Assembly (NCBI GenBank): GCA_021604845.1
Contig: BQJT01000003.1
Location: forward strand, 1 to 64,000
DNA length: 64,000 bases
Origin: Cyclobacteriaceae bacterium
GTDB lineage: Bacteria > Bacteroidota > Bacteroidia > Cytophagales > Cyclobacteriaceae
Direction of reading: 5' to 3'
A model generated the notes under the pieces. That model saw nothing but the letters and a program-made list of their open reading frames with translations. It had not been told where the DNA came from and did not search any database. Shown in pieces: positions 8,875 through 17,205 of the stretch. Both the position numbers and the translations under genes were made by a program. Every line of letters starts with the position of its first letter. Within the stretch, counting starts at the first letter, position 1.

Positions 8875-11604
8875 TTACAAGCTAACCTTTACCGTTAAAG
8901 CAGCATATCTCCTGAGTTGCGCTAAATTGATGAAATGGCTGTATTTATGGTCAAATAGATTGTTTATGCTAACTCCTAAATCAAAAAGCAGGTTATTGGT
9001 CATTGCAAATCGATATCCAAGCTGAAGATCGAAAAGTGACCTGGCCTCATTGACCCCGGTAAAAAACCTTCCATCTCCCTGACGACTCTCAAAGGAAGAT
9101 TGATAATTCATGGCGATGGCGCCGTAGATCCCTTCCTGCGGGTAAAAGTTGATTCCGAAATTAAATCTGTTGGGTGGGGAGTTCAGGTAATAAAAATATT
9201 TAGGGTTGGTTTCATCAAAATCTGAGGCTTTCCATACGGTTTGAGAAAAGTAGGAATAATTGCCAAAGACGGAAAAAAACGGAGTGACGAAATAGGTAGC
9301 TGATATTTCTGCGCCATAATACTTCAAATTGATATTTTCATAAGTGGGAAACCCCAGATCATATGAGTAATTGAATTCTTGAGCGCGATCGCTCATTACC
9401 ACACCGAACCCGGGAACCCCGTCAAAAGTCGGATTATCTGTTGGGTTAGGCGGAACGGAATAAAGGGAAGCAATCAGGGCATCCCGCTCTGGACCTGCAG
9501 GAACCCGTTGTTCCAGAATGGTTCGTATTTCCAGCAGGTTTAACTGCGATCCGGCAGAAAGTACTACTTCGCCAGTAGACTGAACATTGTCAACCCATAT
9601 GTGAAAAAGTGCTGCACTAATTTGTAATCTTTGTTTGAAACTGTAATCAAGTACAAGCTCAACTTGGTTTGCAGTTTCAAGAACAGGAGGTCCCAGTACT
9701 GTTTCCTCCAGGGTTATTGGAAAACCTGTAGGAAAGCCCACCATTGGTGCCGCAAAGGATGCGGTAGTAATCGCCGGGTCGACCTGACCGGAAACTGTGG
9801 GAGAAGGCACCCCGGCATGTTCGGCAGCTACATCAATAATCTCCTGTAAATTAAACAATTCACCACCAGGAACATCCCCGAACGGGAACCTGGTTACTGG
9901 ACTATTGTAAGTAACATTTTGCGCTAATCCCTGGATCCGTGTTGAGGGGTAAAATGGAGGCAGGACGGAAGAATAATTATAATCCATCCAGGTCCTTTCC
10001 CGGCTTGGTGCCTCGAAGGACCGGCTGTAGCCAAACCTGATACCGGCGTGTTTGCGCGGTCGATAAACCAATCCAAGATGCGGTGAAAATGCGACCTGAT
10101 CAAATGAACTTAAATAATCGTATCGGCCGGTTGCACTCAGGATAAACTTATGGTTGAAATAATATTTTCCAGAAAGGTAGCCCCCAATAATATTGTATTC
10201 GTTATTCCCACTGCTTACCCCATAAACCAGGTCATTTTCAAAAGCAAGGTTTAGCTTCGCATCTGCTCCAAATTGAAAATTCAATCGTGAATTTACTTCC
10301 AGGCGGTACTGCAGCGCTATATCCAGGAAAGTTTCAGCCCTTTGTGGATTGGCAAACTGTGTTTCTCCCTCTGTTCCGGCGGTATAGTTTAGTGTATAAG
10401 TATGATCAGCCAGTTTATTAGGATTTCCATTATTGTCAATATTACCGAAATTGAGACGATGGTAAATGGTTGCAAAAAGATTCCCCAAGTTAAGCCGTGC
10501 CTGTTGTTCGAATCGTTGTAGCCCCAGCAGATAATGACCCATTGGTGAAGTGATGTTGGTGCGTGCCCTTGAAAGACTTGCAGTGTAATTTATGCTGGTT
10601 TTATCATTGGCACGATACTCAACCCCGGCTTCAAAACTCCAGTTATATAACCGAATCTTATCCAGATTATCAACCTGATTCCATCGCTTTCCACCAAGGG
10701 TTTCAAAATTCTGGTTGGTCACCACGCTGGTAATCGAATCATTGGCGAGAAGCTGATTTTCGGCAATTGAAAAATCGTTGGACTGACTAAAATTGGCCAG
10801 AAACTTCCAACCCCATTTATCCCCGTTATTATTTGCGTATCTGACCCTGGAAGTGACCAGGTTTCGCTCCCCTCCGGTAACCATGGCGCTGGTCCCCGGA
10901 TGTTGGAAAGCATCCTTGGTAATAAAGTGCACCACCCCGGAATTTGCATTGGGCCCATAAATTGCTCCGTATATACCTCTGACTATTTCTATTCGGTCGA
11001 TATCAAGTGGCGACAATGAAGATGCGGGGTTGGTCAGCATCCGGTTGGAAGGGGCCGTTAAAGGGGCAAAATCTTTCAACACCAGCGTGCTGGTCTCCAG
11101 TACATTAACCGCTCCTCTTAACTCGATATTTGATGACTCCGTGCCGCTCCTGATCAGGTTTACTCCCTGCATATTTCTTAGGTATTCGGTAGGATCACCG
11201 TTTACAGGAGTTACTTCAAGCCGTTGACCATGTAAAGTGGTAACTGAAGTAGCTGTTAAAGAAGACTTTTCTGGGATTCTGAATGCCGTTATCGAGACTT
11301 CATCACCTGGTATTATTCCTTCTTTCAGAGTAACTATCCCATTATCTCCTGAACGGTATACAATGATGGTCCGGGTAATGTAACCCTCTAAAATTATTTG
11401 CACTATCCAGGGAAACGACTGGTGCCCTGATAAGGTGTATGTTCCGGTCAGATCGGCCACTGTTCCTGTGGTGGTCCCGCTTATCATCACGTTGGCTCCC
11501 GGTAGCGGTAAGTGGTCTTCATTGGTGACTATCCCGGAAACAGAAGATTGCGCATGAACCATTTGGGTCATGTAGGCTAAGACCCAAACCAATAGCATTT
11601 TCAT
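8875..11604 (-). CDS. TonB-dependent receptor with carboxypeptidase-regulatory-like domain
   Basis: About 909 residues from the ATG at 11604 (MKMLLVWVLAYMTQ, a good signal peptide ending VHAQ); an upstream TTG at 11643 adds only 13 residues and looks less likely. Order: signal peptide; CarboxypepD_reg-like/CnaB-like domain (VSGIVTNEDHLPLPGANVMI); plug domain (YLRNMQGVNLIRSG, IEIVRGIYGAIYGPNANSGVVHF); 22-strand-type barrel ending in LTVKVSL with a C-terminal aromatic-poor strand. These outer-membrane proteins take up siderophores, vitamins or glycans with TonB energy. No SusD partner follows, so it is not a standard SusCD pair; substrate unknown. Divergent from the second cyclase gene. Confidence 0.92.
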   Translation of the reverse strand: MKMLLVWVLAYMTQMVHAQSSVSGIVTNEDHLPLPGANVMISGTTTGTVADLTGTYTLSGHQSFPWIVQIILEGYITRTIIVYRSGDNGIVTLKEGIIPGDEVSITAFRIPEKSSLTATSVTTLHGQRLEVTPVNGDPTEYLRNMQGVNLIRSGTESSNIELRGAVNVLETSTLVLKDFAPLTAPSNRMLTNPASSLSPLDIDRIEIVRGIYGAIYGPNANSGVVHFITKDAFQHPGTSAMVTGGERNLVTSRVRYANNNGDKWGWKFLANFSQSNDFSIAENQLLANDSITSVVTNQNFETLGGKRWNQVDNLDKIRLYNWSFEAGVEYRANDKTSINYTASLSRARTNITSPMGHYLLGLQRFEQQARLNLGNLFATIYHRLNFGNIDNNGNPNKLADHTYTLNYTAGTEGETQFANPQRAETFLDIALQYRLEVNSRLNFQFGADAKLNLAFENDLVYGVSSGNNEYNIIGGYLSGKYYFNHKFILSATGRYDYLSSFDQVAFSPHLGLVYRPRKHAGIRFGYSRSFEAPSRERTWMDYNYSSVLPPFYPSTRIQGLAQNVTYNSPVTRFPFGDVPGGELFNLQEIIDVAAEHAGVPSPTVSGQVDPAITTASFAAPMVGFPTGFPITLEETVLGPPVLETANQVELVLDYSFKQRLQISAALFHIWVDNVQSTGEVVLSAGSQLNLLEIRTILEQRVPAGPERDALIASLYSVPPNPTDNPTFDGVPGFGVVMSDRAQEFNYSYDLGFPTYENINLKYYGAEISATYFVTPFFSVFGNYSYFSQTVWKASDFDETNPKYFYYLNSPPNRFNFGINFYPQEGIYGAIAMNYQSSFESRQGDGRFFTGVNEARSLFDLQLGYRFAMTNNLLFDLGVSINNLFDHKYSHFINLAQLRRYAALTVKVSL

Positions 11605-11738
11605 TACCAATAAGATATTAAGATTTTTTGTCTTACCAACCAATCCTTGGATAAATCAAGGTAGAATACGGAAACACAAAAAGGTTGAGGAGGACGGAAT
11701 CTCGTAGAATTAAAATTGCTTATTTATTCCGTAGGGAT

Positions 11739-11751
11739 TTTTCGTAATTTG
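11739..11751 (+). promoter_or_regulatory. Putative -7 promoter element of second cyclase gene
   Basis: TTTTCGTAATTTG, matching 12 of 13 bases with the element at 5505-5517 before the paralogous cyclase. It lies downstream of the first possible ATG (11716), which argues that the real start is the ATG at 11785. Confidence 0.5.
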
Positions 11752-11784
11752 CCATTAGCAGTTACTATTCTGAATTTTCAAGAG

Positions 11785-13893
11785 ATGACCCGTGTACGAA
11801 AACTAGCCGCCATCATGTTTACCGATATTGCGGGTTACAGCTCGATTATGAGTGAAGATGAGCAGCGGGCGTTCGATTTAATTGGGAAGAACCGGCAAAT
11901 TCAGCGGCCGCTAATAGAACAGTATCAGGGTAAATTGCTGAAAGAGATCGGTGACGGGGTGCTGGCCAGCTTCAGTACCGTTTCAGATGCTGTTTATTGT
12001 GCGGGAGCAATTCAGAAGGCTTGTTTAGCTGAACCAGATCTTAACCTGCGGATTGGAATTCACCTTGGTGAAGTGGTTTTTGAAGGAGAAGATGCATTTG
12101 GGGATGGAGTCAATATTGCCTCCAGGCTTGAACCGCTGGCGCCAATCGGAGGTATAGTAGTATCAGATTCCGTAAATCGCGATCTGATCAACAAGCAGGG
12201 GATTGAGTCGGTATTTATGGCCGAAAAGACCTTGAAAAACATAAAAGAGCCAATTAAGATCTTTGAGGTTAAAGTTCACCAGATTCCGTCAGTTGAACCC
12301 GAATCAGAAATACACCAGCCAGAGGATGCAATGAAAAGTCCTAAAGTCAAGTGGTGGGTTCCAGTGATTTTTTCGATTGGGATAATATTAATTGGAGCAT
12401 TGCTGATTTTCAAAAATTCAAGTGGCGAATCCATTGAAAAACTGGAATCTGGTATCGCGTTGAAAAAATCAATTGCGGTTTTACCATTTTCTGATTTTTC
12501 CCCTGAAAAGAATCAGGATTGGTTTTCAGACGGTTTGACCGAAGAGCTGCTTAACTGCCTGGCCAGGCTCCCCGAGTTACAGGTTACCGCCAGGACCTCT
12601 TCCTTTGCCTTCAAAGGTAAAGATCTGCCGGTACAGCTTATTGCAGACTCGCTAGGCGTTAACTACTTGTTGGAGGGATCCGTAAGAAAGTCTGGGAATA
12701 AACTCAGGGTAACCGCACAGCTCATTAATCCGAAACAGGACTATCATTTGTGGGCAGAAACCTATGATCGGGAGTTCGATGATGTTTTCATAATTCAGGA
12801 GGATATCGCTAACAATATAGCTGCCAGTTTGGATGTTTACCTGGATGATTTGAAGCGGGAGCAAATGTTTGCTTTTGGAACCAGGAACCCTGGAGCTTAC
12901 CAATATTATTTACAAGGAAACGTCCTGTTCGATAAAGCTCATTCACCAGATGGTGAAATACATGACCTTGCGGAAGCAAATACTTATTACGACCAGGCCA
13001 TTGAGCAGGACCCCGATTTTGCAGCTCCGTGGTATCGGCATCAGGATGTGTATTCTCATTTACTAACACTGGCTTCAGATGAACATTGGCCGGATACCCT
13101 GACCAAGGAGGTGGCCATAAATCAGGTCCATAATGATGTAAACTTGGCAAGGTCCAAAGCGCAGGGAAGGGCGGAGGCCCTTTTCTATGAAATGGAGTAC
13201 GCTATGGTTACCAGTGATTGGAGTAAGGTACCTGAATTGTTTTACGAACTGGAAACAAATCCCCAGTATCTGGCGCCCATAAGTCATTTCGGAGGCGGTT
13301 GGTCGCCGAGCCTTTTTATTGCTCTGGAACGGTCCGATTTAGGTTTAAAGCTGGCACATCATGAGTTAATCAATGACCCGTTGTCGAATAGAGTTAAACG
13401 TTCAATCGCGGAGTACTTAACCGCCCAGAACCTATACGACAGCGCAACGTTTTGGAATGGTCAGTATCTTAAGGCAACCGGCCAGGATTTAGGTTTTCTT
13501 GGTCTTTTTTTGGAGCCGGAAAGGGCCCAGGAGGTAATCGAGAACCAGTCAAGTGAACCTAACAATCTAATCCATTTTGCAAAAGCCATACAGGGTGGCT
13601 ATGAAATACCAAATGATTTCGAAGAAAATCTAAATTCACCGGGCGCTAAATTGATTGGCTGCTATGCCTATAGTTTCACTGGAAATCAGTCTAAAGCCGA
13701 CAGCATAGCCGCCAGCCTTGATAGTCGATTTATGGGTTCATTCACAATCTCCGACCGCATTATAAATTTTGGGGGCAAGATAAGGTTTAATCTAAGCGCT
13801 ACTCCCAATTTCGCAGCCAGATTGAAAGAAGGCGGAATTACAGACCTGGAAGCCTACCAGGAAAGGCATTGGGCGAATATTGATAACCGCTGA
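11785..13893 (+). CDS. Class III adenylate cyclase with TM segment, FlgO/TolB-like domain and TPRs (second copy)
   Basis: About 702 residues from the ATG at 11785, where the protein begins MTRVRKLAAIMFTDIAGYSS and aligns without gap with the paralogue at 5543. An ATG at 11716 would add 23 residues but lies before the shared promoter-like motif. All cyclase residues are kept: Asp14, Lys53, Asp57, Asp107, Asn110, Arg114. A membrane helix lies at about 190-212, followed by the IAVLPFSDFS...WFSDGLTEELL domain and TPR-like helices, which are much more divergent from the first copy than the catalytic domain. This pattern (same output, different sensor half) suggests the two enzymes answer different signals (inference). 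The stop codon is also the first triplet of a heptad repeat array. Confidence 0.93.
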   Translation: MTRVRKLAAIMFTDIAGYSSIMSEDEQRAFDLIGKNRQIQRPLIEQYQGKLLKEIGDGVLASFSTVSDAVYCAGAIQKACLAEPDLNLRIGIHLGEVVFEGEDAFGDGVNIASRLEPLAPIGGIVVSDSVNRDLINKQGIESVFMAEKTLKNIKEPIKIFEVKVHQIPSVEPESEIHQPEDAMKSPKVKWWVPVIFSIGIILIGALLIFKNSSGESIEKLESGIALKKSIAVLPFSDFSPEKNQDWFSDGLTEELLNCLARLPELQVTARTSSFAFKGKDLPVQLIADSLGVNYLLEGSVRKSGNKLRVTAQLINPKQDYHLWAETYDREFDDVFIIQEDIANNIAASLDVYLDDLKREQMFAFGTRNPGAYQYYLQGNVLFDKAHSPDGEIHDLAEANTYYDQAIEQDPDFAAPWYRHQDVYSHLLTLASDEHWPDTLTKEVAINQVHNDVNLARSKAQGRAEALFYEMEYAMVTSDWSKVPELFYELETNPQYLAPISHFGGGWSPSLFIALERSDLGLKLAHHELINDPLSNRVKRSIAEYLTAQNLYDSATFWNGQYLKATGQDLGFLGLFLEPERAQEVIENQSSEPNNLIHFAKAIQGGYEIPNDFEENLNSPGAKLIGCYAYSFTGNQSKADSIAASLDSRFMGSFTISDRIINFGGKIRFNLSATPNFAARLKEGGITDLEAYQERHWANIDNR

Positions 13894-13967
13894 TTTTAAT
13901 GAATAATGAACTATGAACTATGAACGATGAACGATGAACGATGAATAATGAACAATGAATAATGAGC
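13891..13967. repeat. Heptad repeat array, TGAAYRA type
   Basis: Eleven consecutive 7-base units beginning exactly at the TGA stop of the cyclase gene (TGATTTT first, then AATGAAT/AATGAAC/TATGAAC/GATGAAC variants). Units agree in ATGAA; the remaining two positions vary. No reading frame of interest. Confidence 0.85.
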
Positions 13968-13977
13968 TACGTGCCTT

Positions 13978-14103
13978 ACTCCATGCTCCCTGCTCCATGC
14001 TCCATGCTCCCTGCTCCCTGCTCCATGCTCCATGCTCTCTGCTCTCCGCTCCCTGCTCCCTGCTCCCTGCTCCCTGCTCCCTGCGCCCCACTCCCCACCA
14101 TAA
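13978..14103. repeat. Heptad repeat array, GCTCCMT type
   Basis: Eighteen 7-base units in unbroken phase, mostly GCTCCCT and GCTCCAT, with some decayed units at both ends (GCTCTCT, GCGCCCC, ACTCCCC). Strongly strand-asymmetric (pyrimidine-rich on plus). Follows the ATGAA-type array after 10 bases and runs in the same phase into the next block. Confidence 0.9.
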
Positions 14104-14138
14104 TTCGCAATTCATAATTCGTAATTTCCCTATTCCCA
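14104..14138. repeat. Heptad repeat array, TTCRTAA type
   Basis: Five 7-base units (TTCGCAA, TTCATAA, TTCGTAA and two decayed ones) continuing the phase of the preceding pyrimidine-rich array but with a different unit sequence. Ends directly before the -7 element of glyQS. Confidence 0.75.
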
Positions 14139-14139
14139 T

Positions 14140-14147
14140 TATCTTTG
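14140..14147 (+). promoter_or_regulatory. Putative -7 element of glyQS
   Basis: TATCTTTG fits the Bacteroidota TAnnTTTG consensus and is 19 bases before the ATG at 14167. No good TTG -33 element is visible, because that region is occupied by repeat units. Confidence 0.55.
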
Positions 14148-14166
14148 CTGCCTGAAATAAAAAATT

Positions 14167-15711
14167 ATGAGTCAATCTGAAGATAATCTGCTTAAAAAGG
14201 TGATCGCGCATGCCAAGGAGTATGGTTACGTTTTTCCCTCGAGCGAAATCTATGATGGCCTCAGTGCAACCTATGATTATGGTCAGTATGGGGTGGAATT
14301 AAAGAATCACTTAAAGCAGTACTGGTGGCAGGCTATGGTGCGTATGAATGAAAACATTGTAGGTATCGATGCTGCTATTTTTATGCACCCAACCACCTGG
14401 AAAGCTTCAGGGCATGTGGATGCTTTTAATGACCCATTAATAGATAATAAAGACTCAAAAAAGAGATACCGGGCCGATCAGCTTATCGAGGAATATGTTT
14501 CCAAGATAGAGAATAAAATTGCCAAGGAAGAAGGCAAGGCCGCCAAACGTTTTGGGGACGCTTTCGATCTGGATCAGTTCCGGGGCACCAATCCAAGGGT
14601 ACTGCAATATCAAAGTCAAATTGATTCCATCAATCAAAAACTCAAGGAATCAATCGAACAGGGTGCACTGCAGGATCTTAAAGCGCTTATTGAGGAATTG
14701 GGAATTGCCGATCCGGTTTCCGGGTCAAGAAACTGGACGGATGTGCGCCAGTTCAACCTGATGTTCTCTACTGAACTGGGGTCAGTAGCCGGAGAATCAG
14801 GTAAGATTTACCTCCGGCCGGAGACTGCTCAGGGAATTTTTGTAAACTTCCTCAATGTCCAGAAAACCGGCAGAATGAGAATTCCGTTTGGTATAGCCCA
14901 AATTGGCAAAGCTTTCCGCAACGAGATTATTGCCCGCCAGTTTATTTTCAGAATGAGGGAATTTGAACAGATGGAGATGCAGTTTTTTGTAAAACCCGGA
15001 GAGGAACTGGACTGGTATCAGGAGTGGAAAGAAAAAAGAATGAAATGGCACCAGGCTTTAGGGCTGGGTTCAGAAAATTATCGATTTCATGATCATTTGA
15101 ATTTGGCACATTACGCCAACGCCGCCTGTGATATTGAATTTAAATTTCCCATGGGTTTCAAAGAGCTGGAGGGAATTCATTCACGCACTGATTTTGACCT
15201 GAAGGCACATGAGCAGCACAGTGGGAAGAAACTGCAATTCTTTGACCCTTCAGAAGATAAAAGCTATGTTCCATATGTTATAGAAACATCCATTGGACTG
15301 GATCGCTTGTTCCTTGCCTTACTGTCTAAAAGCTATACTGAGGAAACGCTGGAAGATGGCAGTGAACGGACTGTATTAAAAATTCCCGCCCCATTGGCTC
15401 CGGTAAAGGCAGCGATTTTACCATTGGTTAATAAAGATGGCTTACCTGAAAAGGCCCGGCAGGTTTTTGACCAACTAAAATACCATCTATTGTGTCAGAT
15501 TGACTTCAAGGATGCAATTGGCAGAAGGTACCGCCGTCAGGATGCCATTGGCACGCCTTTCGGTATAACCATCGATCACCAAACCCTGGAGGATGATACA
15601 GTTACATTACGTGACCGGGATTCAATGGTCCAGGAAAGAGTGCAGATCACCCAACTAACGTCGGTGCTGCTGGAAAAATGCAGCCTGCAACAGTTGCTCA
15701 AACAACTTTAA
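14167..15711 (+). CDS. glyQS: Glycine--tRNA ligase, single-chain type
   Basis: A 514-residue class II aminoacyl-tRNA synthetase of the homodimeric (eukaryote/archaea/Bacteroidota) type that charges tRNA-Gly. Seen: the N-terminal YGYVFPSSEIYDGLSATYDYG block, motif 2-like region with LRPETAQGIFVNF and IAQIGKAFRNEI, FRMREFEQMEMQFF, and the C-terminal anticodon-binding domain with APVKAAILPLV and RYRRQDAIGTPFGITID. Length is as expected. Start ATG 14167 matches the family. Followed by dgt after three bases, so the two are co-transcribed. Confidence 0.97.
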   Translation: MSQSEDNLLKKVIAHAKEYGYVFPSSEIYDGLSATYDYGQYGVELKNHLKQYWWQAMVRMNENIVGIDAAIFMHPTTWKASGHVDAFNDPLIDNKDSKKRYRADQLIEEYVSKIENKIAKEEGKAAKRFGDAFDLDQFRGTNPRVLQYQSQIDSINQKLKESIEQGALQDLKALIEELGIADPVSGSRNWTDVRQFNLMFSTELGSVAGESGKIYLRPETAQGIFVNFLNVQKTGRMRIPFGIAQIGKAFRNEIIARQFIFRMREFEQMEMQFFVKPGEELDWYQEWKEKRMKWHQALGLGSENYRFHDHLNLAHYANAACDIEFKFPMGFKELEGIHSRTDFDLKAHEQHSGKKLQFFDPSEDKSYVPYVIETSIGLDRLFLALLSKSYTEETLEDGSERTVLKIPAPLAPVKAAILPLVNKDGLPEKARQVFDQLKYHLLCQIDFKDAIGRRYRRQDAIGTPFGITIDHQTLEDDTVTLRDRDSMVQERVQITQLTSVLLEKCSLQQLLKQL

Positions 15712-15714
15712 TCC

Positions 15715-17052
15715 ATGAACTGGGTAAAGCTATTAGGTGGTGATAACAGGGAACCTGCTACTAAATCCGACCGCAGTGCCTTTGAGCGGGATTATGATCG
15801 CATTATTTTTTCCTATCCATTCAGGAGGTTACAAGATAAAACGCAGGTATTTCCCTTACCGGAACAGGATTTTGTGCACACCAGACTCACACATAGCCTG
15901 GAGGTGTCCAGCGTAGGCAGAACTTTGGGGAAATCAGTGGGTGAGAAAATTCTGGAACGATACCAGGAACTTGACCAACTAGGAATCACCAGGAATGATT
16001 TCGGGGCAATTGTTTCAGCAGCTTGCCTTACTCACGATTTGGGAAATCCTCCATTTGGGCACACAGGGGAAGACGCCATATCCGACTTTTTTAGAAATAA
16101 TCCCCATGGCGAATTTTTTAAAACATTGGTAACCGCCCAGGAATGGGAAGATCTGATCAATTTTGAGGGAAATGCCCAGGGATTCAGGATTCTAACGGAT
16201 GCCAAGTACCAGGGATTGAAACTTACTGAACCAACCTTGGCAGCCTTTACCAAATACCCGAGGCCAAGCCTGCTAGAGAACCCTCAAAAAAACCGCAGAA
16301 GCCAGAAAAAATTTGGTTACTTCCAAACGGAACAGGACACTTTTAAAAAACTTGCAGAAGCCCTCGGCCTGAAGGAACTGGATGCTGGGTCCTGGTGTCG
16401 TCATCCTCTGGCATTTCTGGTTGAGGCTGCTGACGATATTTGTTATCATATTATTGACCTGGAGGATGGCTGTCAAATGGGTCTGGTTAGTGAGAAAGAA
16501 ACCATTGAATTGTTTGCCGGGGTAATGGGAGATCGGTTTATGCCTTCTAAATTGGAGCAGATTCCCGGGCGTAATGAGAAGATCGGCCTGCTAAGGGCAG
16601 TTTCTATAGGTATATTGATCGATCAGTGTGCAAAGGTCTTTCTGGACCACGAACAGGAGATCCTTTCCGGTAATTTCGATCAGGCGCTGACAGATTATAT
16701 TTCCAGCAGAGATGTTTTAAAGGAAATTATTGACGTATCGATAAAAAAGCTATACCGGTCCCGTATTGTATTGGAGATTGAAGCAGGTGGATTTGAGGTA
16801 CTGGGAGGATTGCTGGAAGCATTCACCACCGCTTCTTACAGTTTTATGGTCCATCGAGGGGAAATATCTAAAAAGCAACTAAGCGTATTTAGCTTATTGC
16901 CTGATGACATTAAGCAGTCCCTTGCAACAGAACGATCAACTTACCAAATGCTAAGAGAAATTTTAGATTTTGTTTCAGGACTGACCGACAGACATGCAGT
17001 GGGAATCTATCGGAAATTAAAAGGGACAACTTTATCCGGCTGGGCAGGCTAG
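15715..17052 (+). CDS. dgt: Deoxyguanosinetriphosphate triphosphohydrolase
   Basis: A 445-residue HD-domain enzyme of the dGTPase family, which hydrolyses dGTP to deoxyguanosine and tripolyphosphate and tunes the dNTP pool. Seen: the FRRLQDKTQVFPL block, the metal-binding HTRLTHS with His60, the HD pair His107-Asp108 in CLTHDLGNPPFGHTGED, and the later ADDICYHIIDLED with another metal Asp. Starts three bases after the stop of glyQS. The substrate range within dNTPs cannot be fixed from sequence. Confidence 0.95.
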   Translation: MNWVKLLGGDNREPATKSDRSAFERDYDRIIFSYPFRRLQDKTQVFPLPEQDFVHTRLTHSLEVSSVGRTLGKSVGEKILERYQELDQLGITRNDFGAIVSAACLTHDLGNPPFGHTGEDAISDFFRNNPHGEFFKTLVTAQEWEDLINFEGNAQGFRILTDAKYQGLKLTEPTLAAFTKYPRPSLLENPQKNRRSQKKFGYFQTEQDTFKKLAEALGLKELDAGSWCRHPLAFLVEAADDICYHIIDLEDGCQMGLVSEKETIELFAGVMGDRFMPSKLEQIPGRNEKIGLLRAVSIGILIDQCAKVFLDHEQEILSGNFDQALTDYISSRDVLKEIIDVSIKKLYRSRIVLEIEAGGFEVLGGLLEAFTTASYSFMVHRGEISKKQLSVFSLLPDDIKQSLATERSTYQMLREILDFVSGLTDRHAVGIYRKLKGTTLSGWAG

Positions 17053-17167
17053 TTGAATAGTCATTATCGACATTGATTAACGAACTCATCAGCGAACACC
17101 AGCATAGAATTTATCTATACTTATCCAATGTGGTGTACCCTGCTTTATTCGAAGTTGGGGTTCGATG

Positions 17168-17195
17168 TTGTGTGTTCGATATTTTATTAGCTTTG
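17168..17195 (+). promoter_or_regulatory. Putative promoter of RND exporter gene
   Basis: TTG at 17168-17170, a 17-base spacer, then TAGCTTTG at 17188-17195, fitting the Bacteroidota TTG / TAnnTTTG layout. The GTG start at 17206 lies only 10 bases further, so the mRNA leader would be very short or absent. Confidence 0.55.
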
Positions 17196-17205
17196 TGCCC
17201 TGCAC

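Noticed and set aside
8865-8876. Palindrome AATCCCGGGATT between convergent genes as terminator
   Set aside because: It has no loop and no T tract and overlaps the receptor stop codon; probably chance.
11716-11784. Upstream ATG of second cyclase as real start
   Set aside because: It lies upstream of the promoter-like 13-mer shared with the paralogue and the extra 23 residues have no counterpart there.
13891-14138. CRISPR array
   Set aside because: The repeat unit is 7 bases with no spacers and no cas genes are in the window.
13955-14155. Reading frames in both directions through the pyrimidine-rich repeat array
   Set aside because: The products are pure repeats of a few residues caused by a 7-base unit; no start context or homology.
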